The notes below the pieces were generated by a model. It did not search any database, was not told the origin of the DNA, and saw only the letters and a program-made list of their open reading frames with translations. A DNA stretch of 64,000 bases from Panax quinquefolius. Lineage: Eukaryota > Streptophyta > Magnoliopsida > Apiales > Araliaceae. The translations under genes and the position numbers were made by a program. Below, one piece after another: positions 10,319 through 22,274 of this stretch (the stretch's first letter is position 1; every line of letters begins with the position of its first letter). The stretch spans positions 97,421,122 through 97,485,121 of the forward strand of contig CM035153.1 in NCBI GenBank assembly GCA_020205615.1. Reading direction: 5' to 3'.

Positions 10319-11409
10319 GTAGGCTTCTTCTAAAACCTTCAGTAAAATCTTCTAATAATCCTCAGAAGAGAAAACCAAGTCCAGTATTAAAATTTGGCGT
10401 GGAGCTTCTCACAAGCTTAAAACCACTTTGGCTTCATTGTGGCCCATAGTGCGGAGGAATTTTTCAATCTTCTCCATGGGCAACTTCCCTTTTGCTTCGC
10501 AAGTAGGTCTAATAACCCGTTGAGGAAGATATAGTGGATTTTCCTTCGATACTGTAGCAGTAGTATGAGACGTGGATCCTTTAGCTTCTCCATAATTCCA
10601 TGGAACTTTGTGTAAGCTGACAACAGGATATTGTTGTCTAAAAGATAAAGAAATTAGCTCTGGTGTGACCACTTTCAAAGGATTGTCAGCTCCTTTGAGT
10701 TGAATTGGTTGTATGGGAAATACTTTGACAGTCTCATAATCCACTTCGGATATAACTTCTACTGATCCCTTCCATTTGGTAGGACATGCATTCCCACCAT
10801 TGAGTTGCACAGTGTAATCATCTGCTATTTGCAGGACACCGCTATCAATAAGATTTTGAATGAGATGGCGGAGTGCCCATTATTCTTCTGTGCTGTGACC
10901 GTGAGGATGTGAATGATATTGACACACTTCATCAGAATTAAACCGTCCTGAATGGGGATTGATTGGAGGGAGAAAGAAGGTAATTCTTCCTTCGTTGATC
11001 AACATCTGCAGTATCTCCTCCATAGATTGGCCCAAATAGGTAAATTCCCTTTGATTGGCAAAATCCTGACGGGCTTTAGCATTTGCTCTCTTCGCAACCT
11101 TATCCTCTATAGCTTCGCTTTCTGAAGGTGGTGGGGAGGCAGTCATAAAAAAAGGAAGGAGATAGGCATGCGCCTGCCTAATTAATTGGAGTGTGACTTG
11201 ATGCTGGTGGGTCACCAGTTCTGCCAATTGCTCAATTTATTTGCAAAGAGCTTTCATCTTTCGTTCCATGGTAAACTGGAACTTTGCATAATCCCATTTG
11301 TCAACACCGTCTTTGATGGTTTGGGATGATTCGCCATTAGAATTGGAACCTTGTACAATGCTCCAACTGATCATGTTGACCTCTTCTTCTTTGTGTTGAG
11401 GAAGAGGGT
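10319..11409 (-). pseudogene. gag: T1 gag, 3' part (second zinc-knuckle-like module), right of the LTR-A insertion
   Basis: The minus strand continues gag from the LTR-A insertion point. A leucine/glutamine-rich segment (ELVTHQHQVTLQLIRQAHAY) is followed by RQDFANQREFTYLGQSMEEI, INEGRITFFLPP and a Cys/His module CQYHSHPHGHSTEE. There the expected final Cys codon is a TAA stop (about 10885), followed by WALRHLIQNLIDSG. After that come ACPTKWKGSVEV and a segment (10810-10409) ending at EAKVVLSL. Stops at about 11237, 10885, 10406 and 10350 inactivate it. Confidence 0.75.
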
Positions 11410-14400
11410 TGTAGCACCCCCAAATCCGGGTCCTAATCACCGCGGATCTGGTGCACTAAATCTATAACTATTTGCGGAAGATATAAACATAAATTATTTA
11501 TACATTAAACATTATACACTATCCCCAAGGTCGAGTAACCATAACTTATACACAATTCATAAACTATCTAACATACAATGTTATTATAATAAATTACTTT
11601 TACAAATCTAGCTGCACACATAGTCCCAAGCTGAGCTTGGATTTATCTTTCCTTGTATCCGACGCATTCGCCTTAATCTGCAATGTTTTATCATAATATA
11701 GCAAGGGTGAGTATGAAAGTTTTCCAGAAAGTTTAAATACAATATAAGGATATATCATGATTGAAAGAGTCTGAATAATAAGCTGGCTATAATTCACAAT
11801 GTAGTTGTGAATTAGCATGAACAAACTTTTGACTGAACAAGTATTAAACATGAACAATATATCTAGACCGAAATGGTAATGAAGGAGATCAGCCTTTCAT
11901 ACCTGACTTATACATACAAGATGTACAGAGTACAATTCTACATGGCAATCAGTAATGATTAACCATAAGCATATCTGAATGAAACAACTCTTAGTAGAGT
12001 TAAGTAAAACTTGCCTGAACTGTTGATTACCGCTACGCAATTTATAACGCTTTATCTGAAGACCTAATATTAGTAATATAGATCTACAATATTAGAATAA
12101 TATCATCATAGTATAAAATAACCTAAACACATTACCACATAATCCTATCAGTCTATAATACACATAAGACTTAGTATCAGGTCAAACTATTTTAGTCTGA
12201 CTTGAAACCGACATAATTCTATCATCCCGACGGTCTAGTCGGACAAATATCGAGTTTAAGTTCAATTAAACTCTGCCTAAACACTTAAAAATATCTTAGA
12301 CAATTTTCTTATCAGTCAAAACAATTTTCATAGACTTGTAAAAATTTTCAGATAATTAGTATCATTTATCGTGATTTTTCAATCATTAAACTCGTATTTA
12401 AATGAATTACATACAACATAATTCTTTAATTATTAATATTAATTTAATATTAAATATCAATGAAAATCATAATATAATATTATAATATATTTATAACATC
12501 ACAAAGTATTTTAATACCTTAAAATCATATTTATATGATTTTTAAACACATAAATCCATTATCCTACAATTGATATTAATATCAAAATATTAATAATTTC
12601 ATGACAAAATATCAAAAGTTATATTTTATAACTTAAAATATTTTATAACACTTAAATCATTTTTATATGATTTTTAAACCATTAATTCTATTTTCCATAA
12701 TTTATTCAATATATTTATTAAATAAACTAATTAACATTAATAATAAATTATTAATGAAATTCATCACAAAATATTAAAAGTCATCAAAATAACTTCAAAT
12801 ATTTTTAATATCATAATATAATTTTTCATGATTTTGCAAGAATTAAAACCATTTTAAAATAATTTATTTAATAATATAATTAAATAAATTAAATACCATT
12901 TGTATTCAAAAAATATTAAATATCTATGAAATATACTCAAAATAATTTAAAACTATTTTTTACGCTTTAAAATAGTTTTTCATAATTTATTATGTATTTT
13001 TAATAATTAAAAACCATTTAATACTAATTATTTAGTAAAATACTAATTTTAGAAAATAAACTGTCACTAAAGGACCCTATAGCGATGTAACAGAATTATA
13101 TAGGTGTTCTTAAGCTTTCATTCTCGAAGTCGCACTAGAACATCATGTCAGTGAACAAGTGAACAGGATTAACCGGTTTTAACATCATGTCCCTGGTTAT
13201 AACGTTTCTAGGCTTTCTAAGACATTGATCTTGTAATCGAGATGTAGCACTACAACCTACTGCAACAGTCATGGCCAAACTACAACAAATCAGAGAGTTA
13301 TAGGCTCTCCAATATGATGTCGAACATGTTCATCGAATTCAGGTTTTCTGAATTTAAGAACGATCGAGTTCCAATTTTTGAGCCCTTAAATCCTTGCGAT
13401 ACAGGCTTGTTTTATATGATATAAAGGTTCCACCATATATTCCATATGTTCGGGTACAAGTTTAATGCATCAAACCGAACTAATAACATAACACTAAGCG
13501 ATTAAGGATGGTCAAAGTTCTGACAAAATAATGGTTCATGCAGATTCTGGGTTACCCAGATTGTTCTTCAAGCAAAATGGTCAACTATAGTTTGACCGGC
13601 TACAAATTCGATTCTGTTATGGATCTAAGTTATATAAATGACTTGTATGTGTAGTCTACACATCAGACTACAACACCAAAACAACATCTAGTCCAAAATA
13701 CTAATACACAGCAAGATCTAAGACCCGAAAAACGTTGTCAAACCTAAACTATAAATTCTGGGTTTTCCAGATTCTAAATTTTGTGCTCGGTCAACGGACT
13801 TTGACCGATCTTATCTTGCAATCCAGACGTGATTTGAGGTTGATTCAAGTCTCAGAGCAAAGACCTAACATCAAAGAACATATTTATAACATAAAACACA
13901 ACAAACAACAAATACACACAGATCTATGAAGTCTGACATATGACTGTCAGACAACTTTTCAAAAATTTTCCAGATTTCAAGAAATGCTCATTTCGAGCAC
14001 TTTGATGTTATGGATCTGGGATTTAACAACCTAGATCACTTAAAGACACCTTAATACACAACTTTAACAAATCAACAACAACATTTAACATCAAATCATT
14101 AGATTTCTAAGTTTGGGTTTTTATACCTTTGAGCTTTGATCTTTGATTTCTGACTTTTGATTCCTGATTTAGGCTTGCTAAAGGCTGACTTTGGTTTGTT
14201 TCTTACTCACTTTCACTCTCAAAATTCGGATGGAAGAGAGAGATTGGACTTGGCTCAAATGAAAAATAAAGTAAGCTTTATCTTACTTTTAAAGCTCTTG
14301 GATTTTTAATCTATGGTCACAATTGATGCTAAGTGGCAATGAAATCTGATATTTATGGGATATAGGCACATGGCTAGCTTGGGGTTGGTTACCAACCATT

Positions 14401-15378
14401 TACTAGGGCTAGATCTACACTCCACCTCAATATAATATTAGAAAGGGTAGTTTGGTCTTTTGACTCATAAAGTGCATGGAAACTTGGTAACTTCCCATAA
14501 TCATTAGGTTTTAACCCTTAGGGTTTAACCCTAAGATTACACAAATTTATATTCTAGTATTTACTAATTAGGTTCTAAAAATAGAAAATTATAATTAGGG
14601 CTCCCTAATCATAATAAAGTTTACTAATCACATTCAAGCTTGCTAATTAGGGTTAATGCTTACTAATTAACATTAAACACTATAAATTAATAATTAGGTT
14701 TTCTCTAATTATACATTAGGGTCCCACTTTAGAAATTAGGGCTTTCTAATTAATCAATTAGGGTTATCCCTAATTATACTTACAATTAATAATATAGAAA
14801 CTCTATACTTATTTTCAAGCTTCCCACTTAGGGTTTTAATATCCCGAGTTAGGGTTACGGATTCTCGGAACTGTAATTAGGGTTTCCATAGACGGTAATA
14901 GGGTTTTCTAATAAGCACTTAGGGTTTCATATAATTCATTAGGGTTTCCTTAATAAATTTATAATTAATGATGTTTAAACTTATTCATAGCATTTAAATT
15001 CCCGAATTAGAGTTTTGGATTCTCGGAACTGAAATTAGGGTTTCAGAACCGATTTCAAGGATTTCTTATCAGAGGTTAGGGTTTTCCAGCATAACGTTGT
15101 CGTTCTTAATATAATACTAGGGTTTGACAGGGATAAATTTTATCTGGTCAACCCTTGACCCTTAACCACATTCTGAACACATACATAACCATATACACAG
15201 AACATATACACTTAATCCTGAATAATTCACCTAAATCCTTCACAAAATTTTGAAATCCTCAAAATTCCTTCCCAAAAATATCAAACGCATACACTCATTT
15301 TCTGTCTAGGTCTATTATTTGACCTTAAATCAATCATTTAAGATTTTAATAAATTGTCTAATTTCTCGGGTTCTCACA
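11410..15378 (-). mobile_element. Solo LTR of family LTR-A (about 3.97 kb) inserted in T1 gag
   Basis: The segment begins TGTAGCACCCC (plus-strand view) and ends GGGTTCTCACA, so on the minus strand it runs TGTGAGAACCCG...GGTGCTACA, with TG/CA ends. It is flanked by the 5-bp target duplication AGGGT (11405-11409 and 15379-15383). Both flanks are T1 gag in the same orientation, so the insertion is precise. A homologous copy lies at 56341-60258 on the other strand. I see no internal coding region, PBS or second LTR, so it is best read as a solo LTR. It holds a dense set of TTAGGGTTT motifs at about 14500-15110. Confidence 0.9.
14500..15110. promoter_or_regulatory. Cluster of telo-box-like motifs in solo LTR-A
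   Basis: At least seven exact TTAGGGTTT motifs (reverse complement AAACCCTAA) and several near matches (TTAGGGTTA, AATAGGGTTT) are scattered over about 600 bp in an AT-rich background. They are interspersed, not head-to-tail, so this is not telomeric DNA. In plants AAACCCTAA is the telo box, bound by Myb-type telomere repeat binding proteins and frequent in promoters. A function in this LTR is inference. The same cluster occurs in the LTR-A copies at 42430-43060 and 56600-57190. Confidence 0.6.
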
Positions 15379-16723
15379 AGGGTTGTCCTTCACATGAGGT
15401 TGATCTGGTTTGGTGACCACGATCTCACCATTGTCTATTAGATCTTCAATTTTATGCTTCAAGGCCCAACAATCTTGAGTATCATGTCCAGGTGCTTCTG
15501 CATGATAAGCACACTTCCGAGTAGCATTAAAACCCCTCCAATTAGGGTTAGCTGGTGGAAGAAGATGTGTAATTTTCTTCTGAGCAGTCAGAAGAACAAG
15601 AATACTCTAGAGTGAGTCCCCTAAGGGTGTGAACGTCCGAGGTCGCTTTACTTCTACACTTTTAGGCAATGGAGGGTTTGAAGATTGTGCTGGAAAAGGG
15701 GAGTAGTTTCTCCTTTGCATAAGCATGCTTTGATTGCCTTTTTGACCTTGTAGTATCAAGGAAACATCCTCCTCTTTCTTTTTATGGACCCTCCGGGGGT
15801 TGTTTCCATAAGATCTGGACTGGATGTGTTCAGCAATAGCATTAAGAGCGGCTAGGTCTTGAATTTTACTAGACTTCAATCCCATTTTAGCCATTTCTCC
15901 GTGCTTAATCATTTCAGAGAATGGTTTGCCAATACCAGCTAGAACTCTTTTATAGAAAGGAGCTTCCTGTACATCTATGAAAGTCATGACCATTTCGATT
16001 CATCATGGAAGGAATAACTTGAGAAAAGAAGGTGCCTCCACCTTTGAGCGTATCTCTAAATGATTTCATTAGGATTTCTTGACCTTGGTAATTTGGTCTT
16101 GGTCAGAGCCATCCGAGATTGAAAATCGTATTGAGTGAGGAAGGCATGAGCCCGGCTCTTCCGGCTATGAATCTTTGAGTTGTCTAATCGGTATACCATG
16201 AACGCGTGCTTCTCGGTGACTTTTTAAAAGCAATTTGCATTTTGAGCTTTTCATTTTCTGCGTAAGACCCAAGTTCTGCAATGAACACCTTTAAATGTGT
16301 ATAAGGATCCCCTAATCTGTCATATTTCTCAAAATCAGGGGTCTTGAATTTCTCTGGATAATGAACACCAGGAAATATGCAAAGGTCTGTATATGAAACA
16401 TTGCCATGTGTTCCAATCCCTTTGAGAACACGAATAGTTTCCTCCATTTGAAGGACCTTCTTCCTGATATCACCGGTGTCTGGATCTCCTTTGAGATGGG
16501 TGTGTTCAGAGTCTTTGTTGATTGTATCCAACTGAAGTTCTGGTGTTGTCTTTTCCAGACCATGAAATCCTCCTTGTGTAGAGGATTCTGTATGTGGAGG
16601 TATCTTTGTACCCTGAGTGGACTGGTGCAATTCTTTTAGCAGAATGGCCAAGTCTGTAATTTGTTTACTTAATCCGTCAAATTCTTCTCGAGAGACAGCA
16701 TTAAACTGGTCAGAAGAAGACAT
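15379..16723 (-). pseudogene. gag: T1 gag, 5' part (start codon to the LTR-A insertion)
   Basis: Start ATG at 16723 gives MSSSDQFNAVSREEFDGL, with a predicted helical N-terminus. The Gag core follows: PEKFKTPDFEKYDRLGDPYT, HLKVFIAELGSYAENEKL, and after a frameshift near 16190 the part with IDVQEAPFYKRVLAG, GKPFSEMIKHGEM and LAALNAIAEHIQS. The C-terminal part has a basic stretch (RRVHKKKEED) and a Cys/His module CAYHAEAPGHDTQDCWALKH near 15510-15450, where all zinc-ligand-like residues remain. The reading is cut at 15379 by solo LTR-A. Three related copies lie at 19185-20298, 43318-44667 and 48839-49168. Gag would form the particle that packages element RNA. Confidence 0.85.
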
Positions 16724-17370
16724 GATTGGCTGTAGGCTCGTGGCCTTTTTAGATTTTGTGCGGGTAATAGGCCCAATTGTTTCCCTACAAAAGACTTATG
16801 TAGTTTAGTCTTAGGGTAATGTAAATGTTATCATAACATGTCCGTTTAGGAATTTTTGTCCTGCAAAATCGGTTGTTAATTGATAACATGTCATGCATGC
16901 ACAAATATTCTTCATATTTTCCATTACATATGGATGAACATGGATTAAAATTACAAGTAAATGTGTTTACAATTAATTGAAAATGGAAAGTACGAAGAGA
17001 CTTTCCTCCGCGTTTGGTTTATCAGAGGTTGACCTATCTTAGGGTTTCTCTCGTGGCTTTTTGGCATGATGGTTCCCAGATCATCACAGTTTACTCGATG
17101 GAAAGTTAATTCGGTCTTTCAACTGGAGCGAATATGGGTGGTGCCTTTCCTGAGCCTCGCTGGAATTATTCTTCCTGCAAGTCCAGTAATCAAACACCAA
17201 CAGGATAGCCTCCTGATGGAGGAACCACACAACATACATTCATATACAACGTGTCTCATCGTTTATGCAAAATGATGACATGTGCGAAGCACTAATATTG
17301 CAGATAGATATTTAGCAGTGCAGTTAATAAAAATGCATTTGTACACATTCATCAGAAATGTAAATGCAAC
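16724..17370 (-). other. T1 untranslated leader between PBS side and gag start
   Basis: This non-coding leader is present in four copies in the window (16724-17370, 20299-20945, 44668-45314, 49169-49889). On the plus strand all four contain the same 69-codon open stretch (17066-17275 here), probably chance conserved by recent duplication. The leader stops at GCAAC (17366-17370), where an R2-family LTR begins. The uninterrupted version at 49814-49900 shows what followed: about 75 bp more, then the PBS. Confidence 0.75.
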
Positions 17371-19097
17371 TGTAAGACCCCAACTTATTATAAATAAAAT
17401 TGAATTTCTTCCATTTATTATTTTGAAATAGTAAGGGTTGATTTGATTAATGTGGATAGGTATGGGTAAAATACGCAAATATTTCAAAAAAGCAAGTGGT
17501 TATAAAATATTCGTTTGGTTGTGGAATATTCTTGCTGTTAGGGAATATTCATACGACGGCGCAGCCTTGTGTGGGCCCCATAACGGAAAGCGATTGGATG
17601 AAGAAAACGACAAGTATAAGCTGTTTATAATAACGGCGTAGTTATTCAAGTATATCTTGTTAAAATACTCTATTGGTTAAAATACAGTAGCACACAGTAG
17701 TGCGCCAATTATTGATTCTTACATAAGAAAGCACTACTCAATAATTGTTACAATAATTATCTTTCAAGATATTTTATTTTATTGATTCAATAATTCTTTG
17801 CGTTGATATTTTATATTATTGTTGTTTCGATAATTTTCACTACACAGTATTTTCTATTATCGGAGCAATAATTCATATTATCTGAATAATATTATTGGAT
17901 AACATTATTGGCAATGTCTAGAAAGTTCTGTCTAAGGAGAGGTTAGGTCATCTAATTGGGCCCCAGTAAGGAGAGATCCTTATTGTAAAGCCCCCTCTTT
18001 CTTGGGAAATGCCTGGTTGTCAGTATTGTGATTCTGTAATATTATTTGTGAATAATTAATTATTAATTTATATGATGAGGAAAATATTGATTTTACGTGG
18101 ATATAGATGGAGAAAATTTTTGATGTGACAATTGTTGAAAATTAATATTTTATCTTTTTCTGATAAAATAATTCATTTAAATATATTATTATATTTTAAT
18201 AATATAATAATGGTGATATTTTTACAATGAATGTGGGATATATGAGTATATGAGGAGGAGGAGGAGGAGTATTTTTGTTGCAATAAATGTTTAAAACATG
18301 TTTTTCATGACTGTGGACCCCATTTCTTGACTGAAATTTGATTATAGACTGTAAAATCACCCGTTTGTGAATTTCAGTCAATTTTTGTTTGGAATTTGGA
18401 AAAAGTTTCTTCTGTAAAGTTGTAGAGAATGAAATTTCCTATGGAAAAGACAGGTGGTTTGAATTTTTCTGATAAAAAGGCTATTTATTATGAATGATTG
18501 AAGTTCCGAATTAATTAATTATTATTTTTTTGGAGTTTTAAATTAATTAATTGAGAAAAACGTTTTTTTGTTTTGTGGGCTGCACTATCATGTACCGTCT
18601 TTTCGAGGTAAGGGATATTATTTGTTTTCAAATGATATTATTTCTTTCAATATAATTATGCCGAAGTATTGATCTGAACTTTTAATCAAATTTGGAACTT
18701 TTTGTGTTGGGAGTTCTTATTCACGATATCTGGCCTTTATTCACGTATCACTATATTCACTTAATATGACACTATTCACGTAAAAATTAATTTTTTTTGT
18801 TTTTCGTCCAAAATATCTAGTGTGGATATTAGCTTTGATTGTATCCATGTTTTGATCATTCTTGAATTTTACTTCATTATGATTATTTATGAGGTATTTT
18901 TGGACATGATATAGCTGAAATACGAATCCTTAATATTTATTCTTTTGTTTCACTGGATTCGTTTTCTTTAAAATATTTTTCATCATCCTCAGTCCTAAAT
19001 GATGATATAATTGAATATCTTTGGCCTGTAGTGCAAAGATTAATGATTTTATAATGAATATCCTTAATATTCATTATAATGATTTTATAATGAATAT
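17371..19097 (+). mobile_element. R2-family LTR fragment (5' part, with internal deletion)
   Basis: It begins TGTAAGACCCCAACTTATTA directly after GCAAC, exactly like the 5' boundary of R2 at 20946, and is collinear with the R2 LTRs. About 280 bp around the TATA box are missing at about 18595 (ATCATGT joined to ACCGTCTTTTCG). The LTR stops at about 19097, where it is fused to the last 90 bp of LTR-A through a 2-3 bp shared ATA. No PBS, gag or second LTR follows. It is a duplication product, not an independent insertion. Confidence 0.85.
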
Positions 19098-19184
19098 ACA
19101 CTCATTTTCTGTCTAGGTCTATTATTTGACCTTAAATCAATCATTTAAGATATTAAAAATTGTCTAATTTCTCGGGTTCTCACA
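19095..19184 (-). mobile_element. LTR-A terminal fragment (90 bp)
   Basis: Matches 15290-15378, the last part of solo LTR-A, and ends GGGTTCTCACA, followed by AGGGT and the same T1 gag codons. It keeps the original LTR-A/gag junction, showing that this block was copied after LTR-A had entered gag. Confidence 0.85.
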
Positions 19185-20298
19185 AGGGTTGTCTTGCACA
19201 TGAGGTTGATCTGGTTTGGTGACCACGATCTCACCGTTGTCTATTAGATCTTCAATTTTTTGCTTCAAGGCCCAACAATCTTGAGTATCATGTCCAGGTG
19301 CTTTTGCATGATAAGCACACTTCCGAGTAGCATTAAAACCCCTCCCATTAGAGTTAGCTGGTGGAAGAAGATGTGTAATTTTCTTCTGAGCAGTTAGAAG
19401 AGCAAGAATACTCTTGAGTAAGTCCCCTAAGGGTGTGAACGTCCGAGGTCGCTTTACTTCTCCACTTTTAGGCAATGGAGGGTTTAAAGATTGTGCTGGA
19501 AAAGGGGAGTAGTTTCTCCTTTGCATAGGCATGCTTTGATTGCCTTTTTGACCTTGTAGTATCAAGGAAACATCCTCCTCTTTCTTTTTATGGACCCTCC
19601 GGGGGTTGTTTCCATAAGATATGGACTGGATGTGTTCAGCAACAGCTTTAAGAGCGGCTAGGTCTTGAATTTTACTGGACTTCAATCCCATTTCAGCCAT
19701 TTCTCCATGCTTAATCATTTCAGAGAATGGTTTGCCAGTACCAGCTAGAACTCTTTCATAGAAAGGAGCTTCCTGTACATCTATGAAAGTCATGACCATT
19801 TCTGATTCTGTCATGGAAGGAATAACTTGAGCAGCAAGGGGTCTCCACCTTTGAGCGTACTCTCTAAATGACTCATTAGATTGTTTCTTGACCTTGGTAA
19901 TTTGGTACCGGCCAGAGCCATCCGAGATTGAAAAGCGTATTGAGTGAGGAAGGCGTGAGCCAGCTCTTCCCTGCTATGGATCATTGAGTTGTCTAATCTG
20001 GTATAACGTGAACGTGCTTCTCCAGTAAGACTTTTTTGAAACAGCTGCATTCTGAGCTTTTCATTTTCTGCGTAAGACCCAAGTTCTCCAATGAACACCT
20101 TTAAATGTGAAGTTCTGGAATTGTCTTTTCCAGACCATGAACTCCTCCTTGTGTAGAGGATTCTGTATGTGGAGGTATCTTCGTACCCTGAGTGGACTGG
20201 TGCAATTCTTTTAGCAGAATGGCCAAGTCTGTAATTTGTTTACTCAATCCGTCAAATTCTTCTCGAGAGACAGCATTAAACTAGTCAGAAGAAGACAT
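19185..20298 (-). pseudogene. gag: Tat gag copy 2 (partial, internal deletion)
   Basis: Homologous to T1 gag 15379-16723. ATG at 20298 is followed within a few codons by a stop where the T1 copy has Gln (SDQ). About 240 bp are deleted at 20107, between ELQL and LKVF parts, joined in a short shared stretch. The middle and C-terminal parts are better preserved here than in T1: 19814-19164 is open, with MVMTFIDVQEAPFYERVLAG, RRVHKKKEED and CAYHAKAPGHDTQDCWALKQ. It reads across the LTR-A junction for a few codons. Confidence 0.85.
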
Positions 20299-20945
20299 GA
20301 TTGGCTGTAGGCTCGTGGCCTTTTTAGATTTTGTGCGGGTACTAGGCCCAATTGTTTCCCTACAAAAGAATTACGTAGTTTAGTCTTAGGGTATTGTAAA
20401 TGTTATCATAACATGTCCGTTTAGGAATTTTTGTCCTGCAAAACCGGTTGTTAATTGATAACATGTCATGCATGCATAGATATTCTTCATATTTTCCATT
20501 ACATATGGATGAACATGGAATAAAATTACAAGTAAATGCGTTTACAATTAATTGAAAATGGAAAGTACGAAGAGAATTTTCTCCGCATTTGGTTTATCAG
20601 AGGTTGACCTATCTTAGGGTTTCTCTCGTGGCTTTTTGGCATGAAGGTTCCCAGATCATCACAATTTACTCGACGGAAAGTTAATCCGGTCTTTCAACTG
20701 GAGCGAATCTGGGTGGTGCCTTTCCTGAGCCTCGTTGGAATTATTCTTCCTGCAAGTCCAATAATCAAACACCGACAGGATAGCCTCCTGATGGAGGAAC
20801 CACACAACATACATTCACATACAACCTGTCTCACCGTTTATGCAAAATGATGACATGTGCGAAGCACTAATATCGCAGATAGATATTTAGCAGTGCAGTT
20901 AATAAAAATGCATTCGTACACATTCATCAGAAATGTAAATGCAAC
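20299..20945 (-). other. Tat leader copy 2
   Basis: Homologous to 16724-17370 with few differences. Ends at GCAAC (20941-20945), which is the left target-site duplicate of the R2 element; the right duplicate is at 40215-40219. Confidence 0.85.
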
Positions 20946-22274
20946 TGTAAGACCCCAACTTATTATAAATAAAATTGAATTTCCTCCATTTATTATTTTG
21001 AAATAGTAAGGGTTGATTTGATTAATGTGGATAGTTATGGGTAAAATACGCAAATATTTCAAATAAGCAAGTGGTTATAAAATATTCATTTGGTCGTGGA
21101 ATATTCTTGTTGTTATGGAATATTCATAAAACGGCGCAGCCTTGTGTGGGCCCCATAACGAAAAGCGATTGGATGAAGAAAATGACAAGTATAAGTTGTT
21201 TATAATAACGGCGTAGTTGTTACCGTTAATACTGTTAAAATACTAAATTGGTTAAAACATAGTAGACACCAGATTGCACCAATTATTGATTCTTACGTAA
21301 GAAGGCACTACTCAATAATTGTTACGATAATTTCATTCAAAGATTTTATTTTATTGATTGATAATTGTTGCGTTGATATTTTATATTATTGTTGTTTCAA
21401 TAATTTTCACTACACAGTTTTTTTTATTATCGGAGCAATAATTCATATTATCTGAATAATATTATTGGATAACATTATTAGCAATGTGTAGAAAGTTCTG
21501 TCTAAGGAGAGGTTAGGTCATCTAATTGCGCGCTAGTAAGGAGAAATCCTTATTGGAAATCCTCTTCTTTCCTGGAAACTGCCTGGTTGTCAGTATTGTG
21601 ATTCTGTAATATTATTTGTGAATAATTAATTATTGATTTATATGATGAGGAAAATATTGATTTTACGTGGATATAGATGGAGAAAATTTTTGATGTGACA
21701 ATTGTTGAAAATTAATATTTTATCTTTTTTTGATAAAATAATTCATTTAAATATATTATTATATTTTAATAATATAATAATGGTGATATTTTTACAATGA
21801 ATGTGGGATATATGAGTATATGAGGAGGAGGAGGAGTATTTCTGTTGCAATAAATGTTTAAAACATGTTTTTCATGACTGTGGACCCCATTTCTTGACTG
21901 AAATTTGATTAAAGGCTGTAAAATCACCCGTTTGTAAATTTCAGTCAATTTTTGTTTGGAATTTGAAAAAAGTTTCTTCTGTAAAGTTGTAGAGAATGAA
22001 ATTTCCTATGGAAAAGACAGGTGGTTTAAATTTTTCTGATAAAAGGGCGATTTATTATGAATTATTGAAGTTCCGGATTAATTAATTATTATTTTTTTGG
22101 AGTTTGAAATTAATTAATTGAGAAAAACGTTTTTTTTTGTTTTGTGGGCTTCACTATCATGTGCTTAATGAGCTGAGATCATTTATCAAGGTGGGCGTAG
22201 AAAAATTATTAAATATATTAATATTATATTAAATTTTCTGCTTTGGTGTTCTAAGCATTTTCCTATGAATAGGG
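20946..22274 (+). repeat. R2 5' LTR, left part
   Basis: Starts at TGTAAGACCCC after the target duplicate GCAAC. It ends with TAGGG (22270-22274), the target duplicate of the inserted copia. The TATA box region here reads TATGAATA (22264-22271) instead of the TATAAATA of the other LTR copies. Confidence 0.9.
22264..22271 (+). promoter_or_regulatory. Altered R2 5' LTR TATA box, cut off from its start site
   Basis: TATGAATA stands where 3' LTR and copy 3 have TATAAATA. The copia insertion begins 4 bp later at 22275, so the former transcription start region is now 9.3 kb away at 31575. Confidence 0.65.

Larger units (their letters stand above)
1..17370 (-). mobile_element. T1: Tat-type Ty3/gypsy retrotransposon, 3' part with gag-pol on minus strand, nested by a solo LTR
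   Basis: Reading the minus strand, the order is leader (17370-16724), gag (16723-15379 and 11409-10319), protease (10318-9737), reverse transcriptase (9030-7960), RNase H, a second archaeal-type RNase H (about 7280-6880) and integrase (about 6840-5505). A second RNase H between RNase H and integrase is the hallmark of the Tat lineage. Tandem repeats and two genes on the opposite strand follow the integrase, a layout reported for some Tat elements. The gag is interrupted by solo LTR-A (11410-15378). The 5' end is cut at GCAAC by R2-family LTR sequence; the matching PBS and LTR end lie at 40215-40613. The 3' LTR is not identified. Many stops and frameshifts mean it is inactive. Confidence 0.85.

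Noticed and set aside
14500..15110. Interstitial telomere array
   Set aside because: The TTAGGGTTT motifs are separated by unrelated sequence at irregular spacing and occur in an LTR with target duplications, so this is not a telomeric tract.
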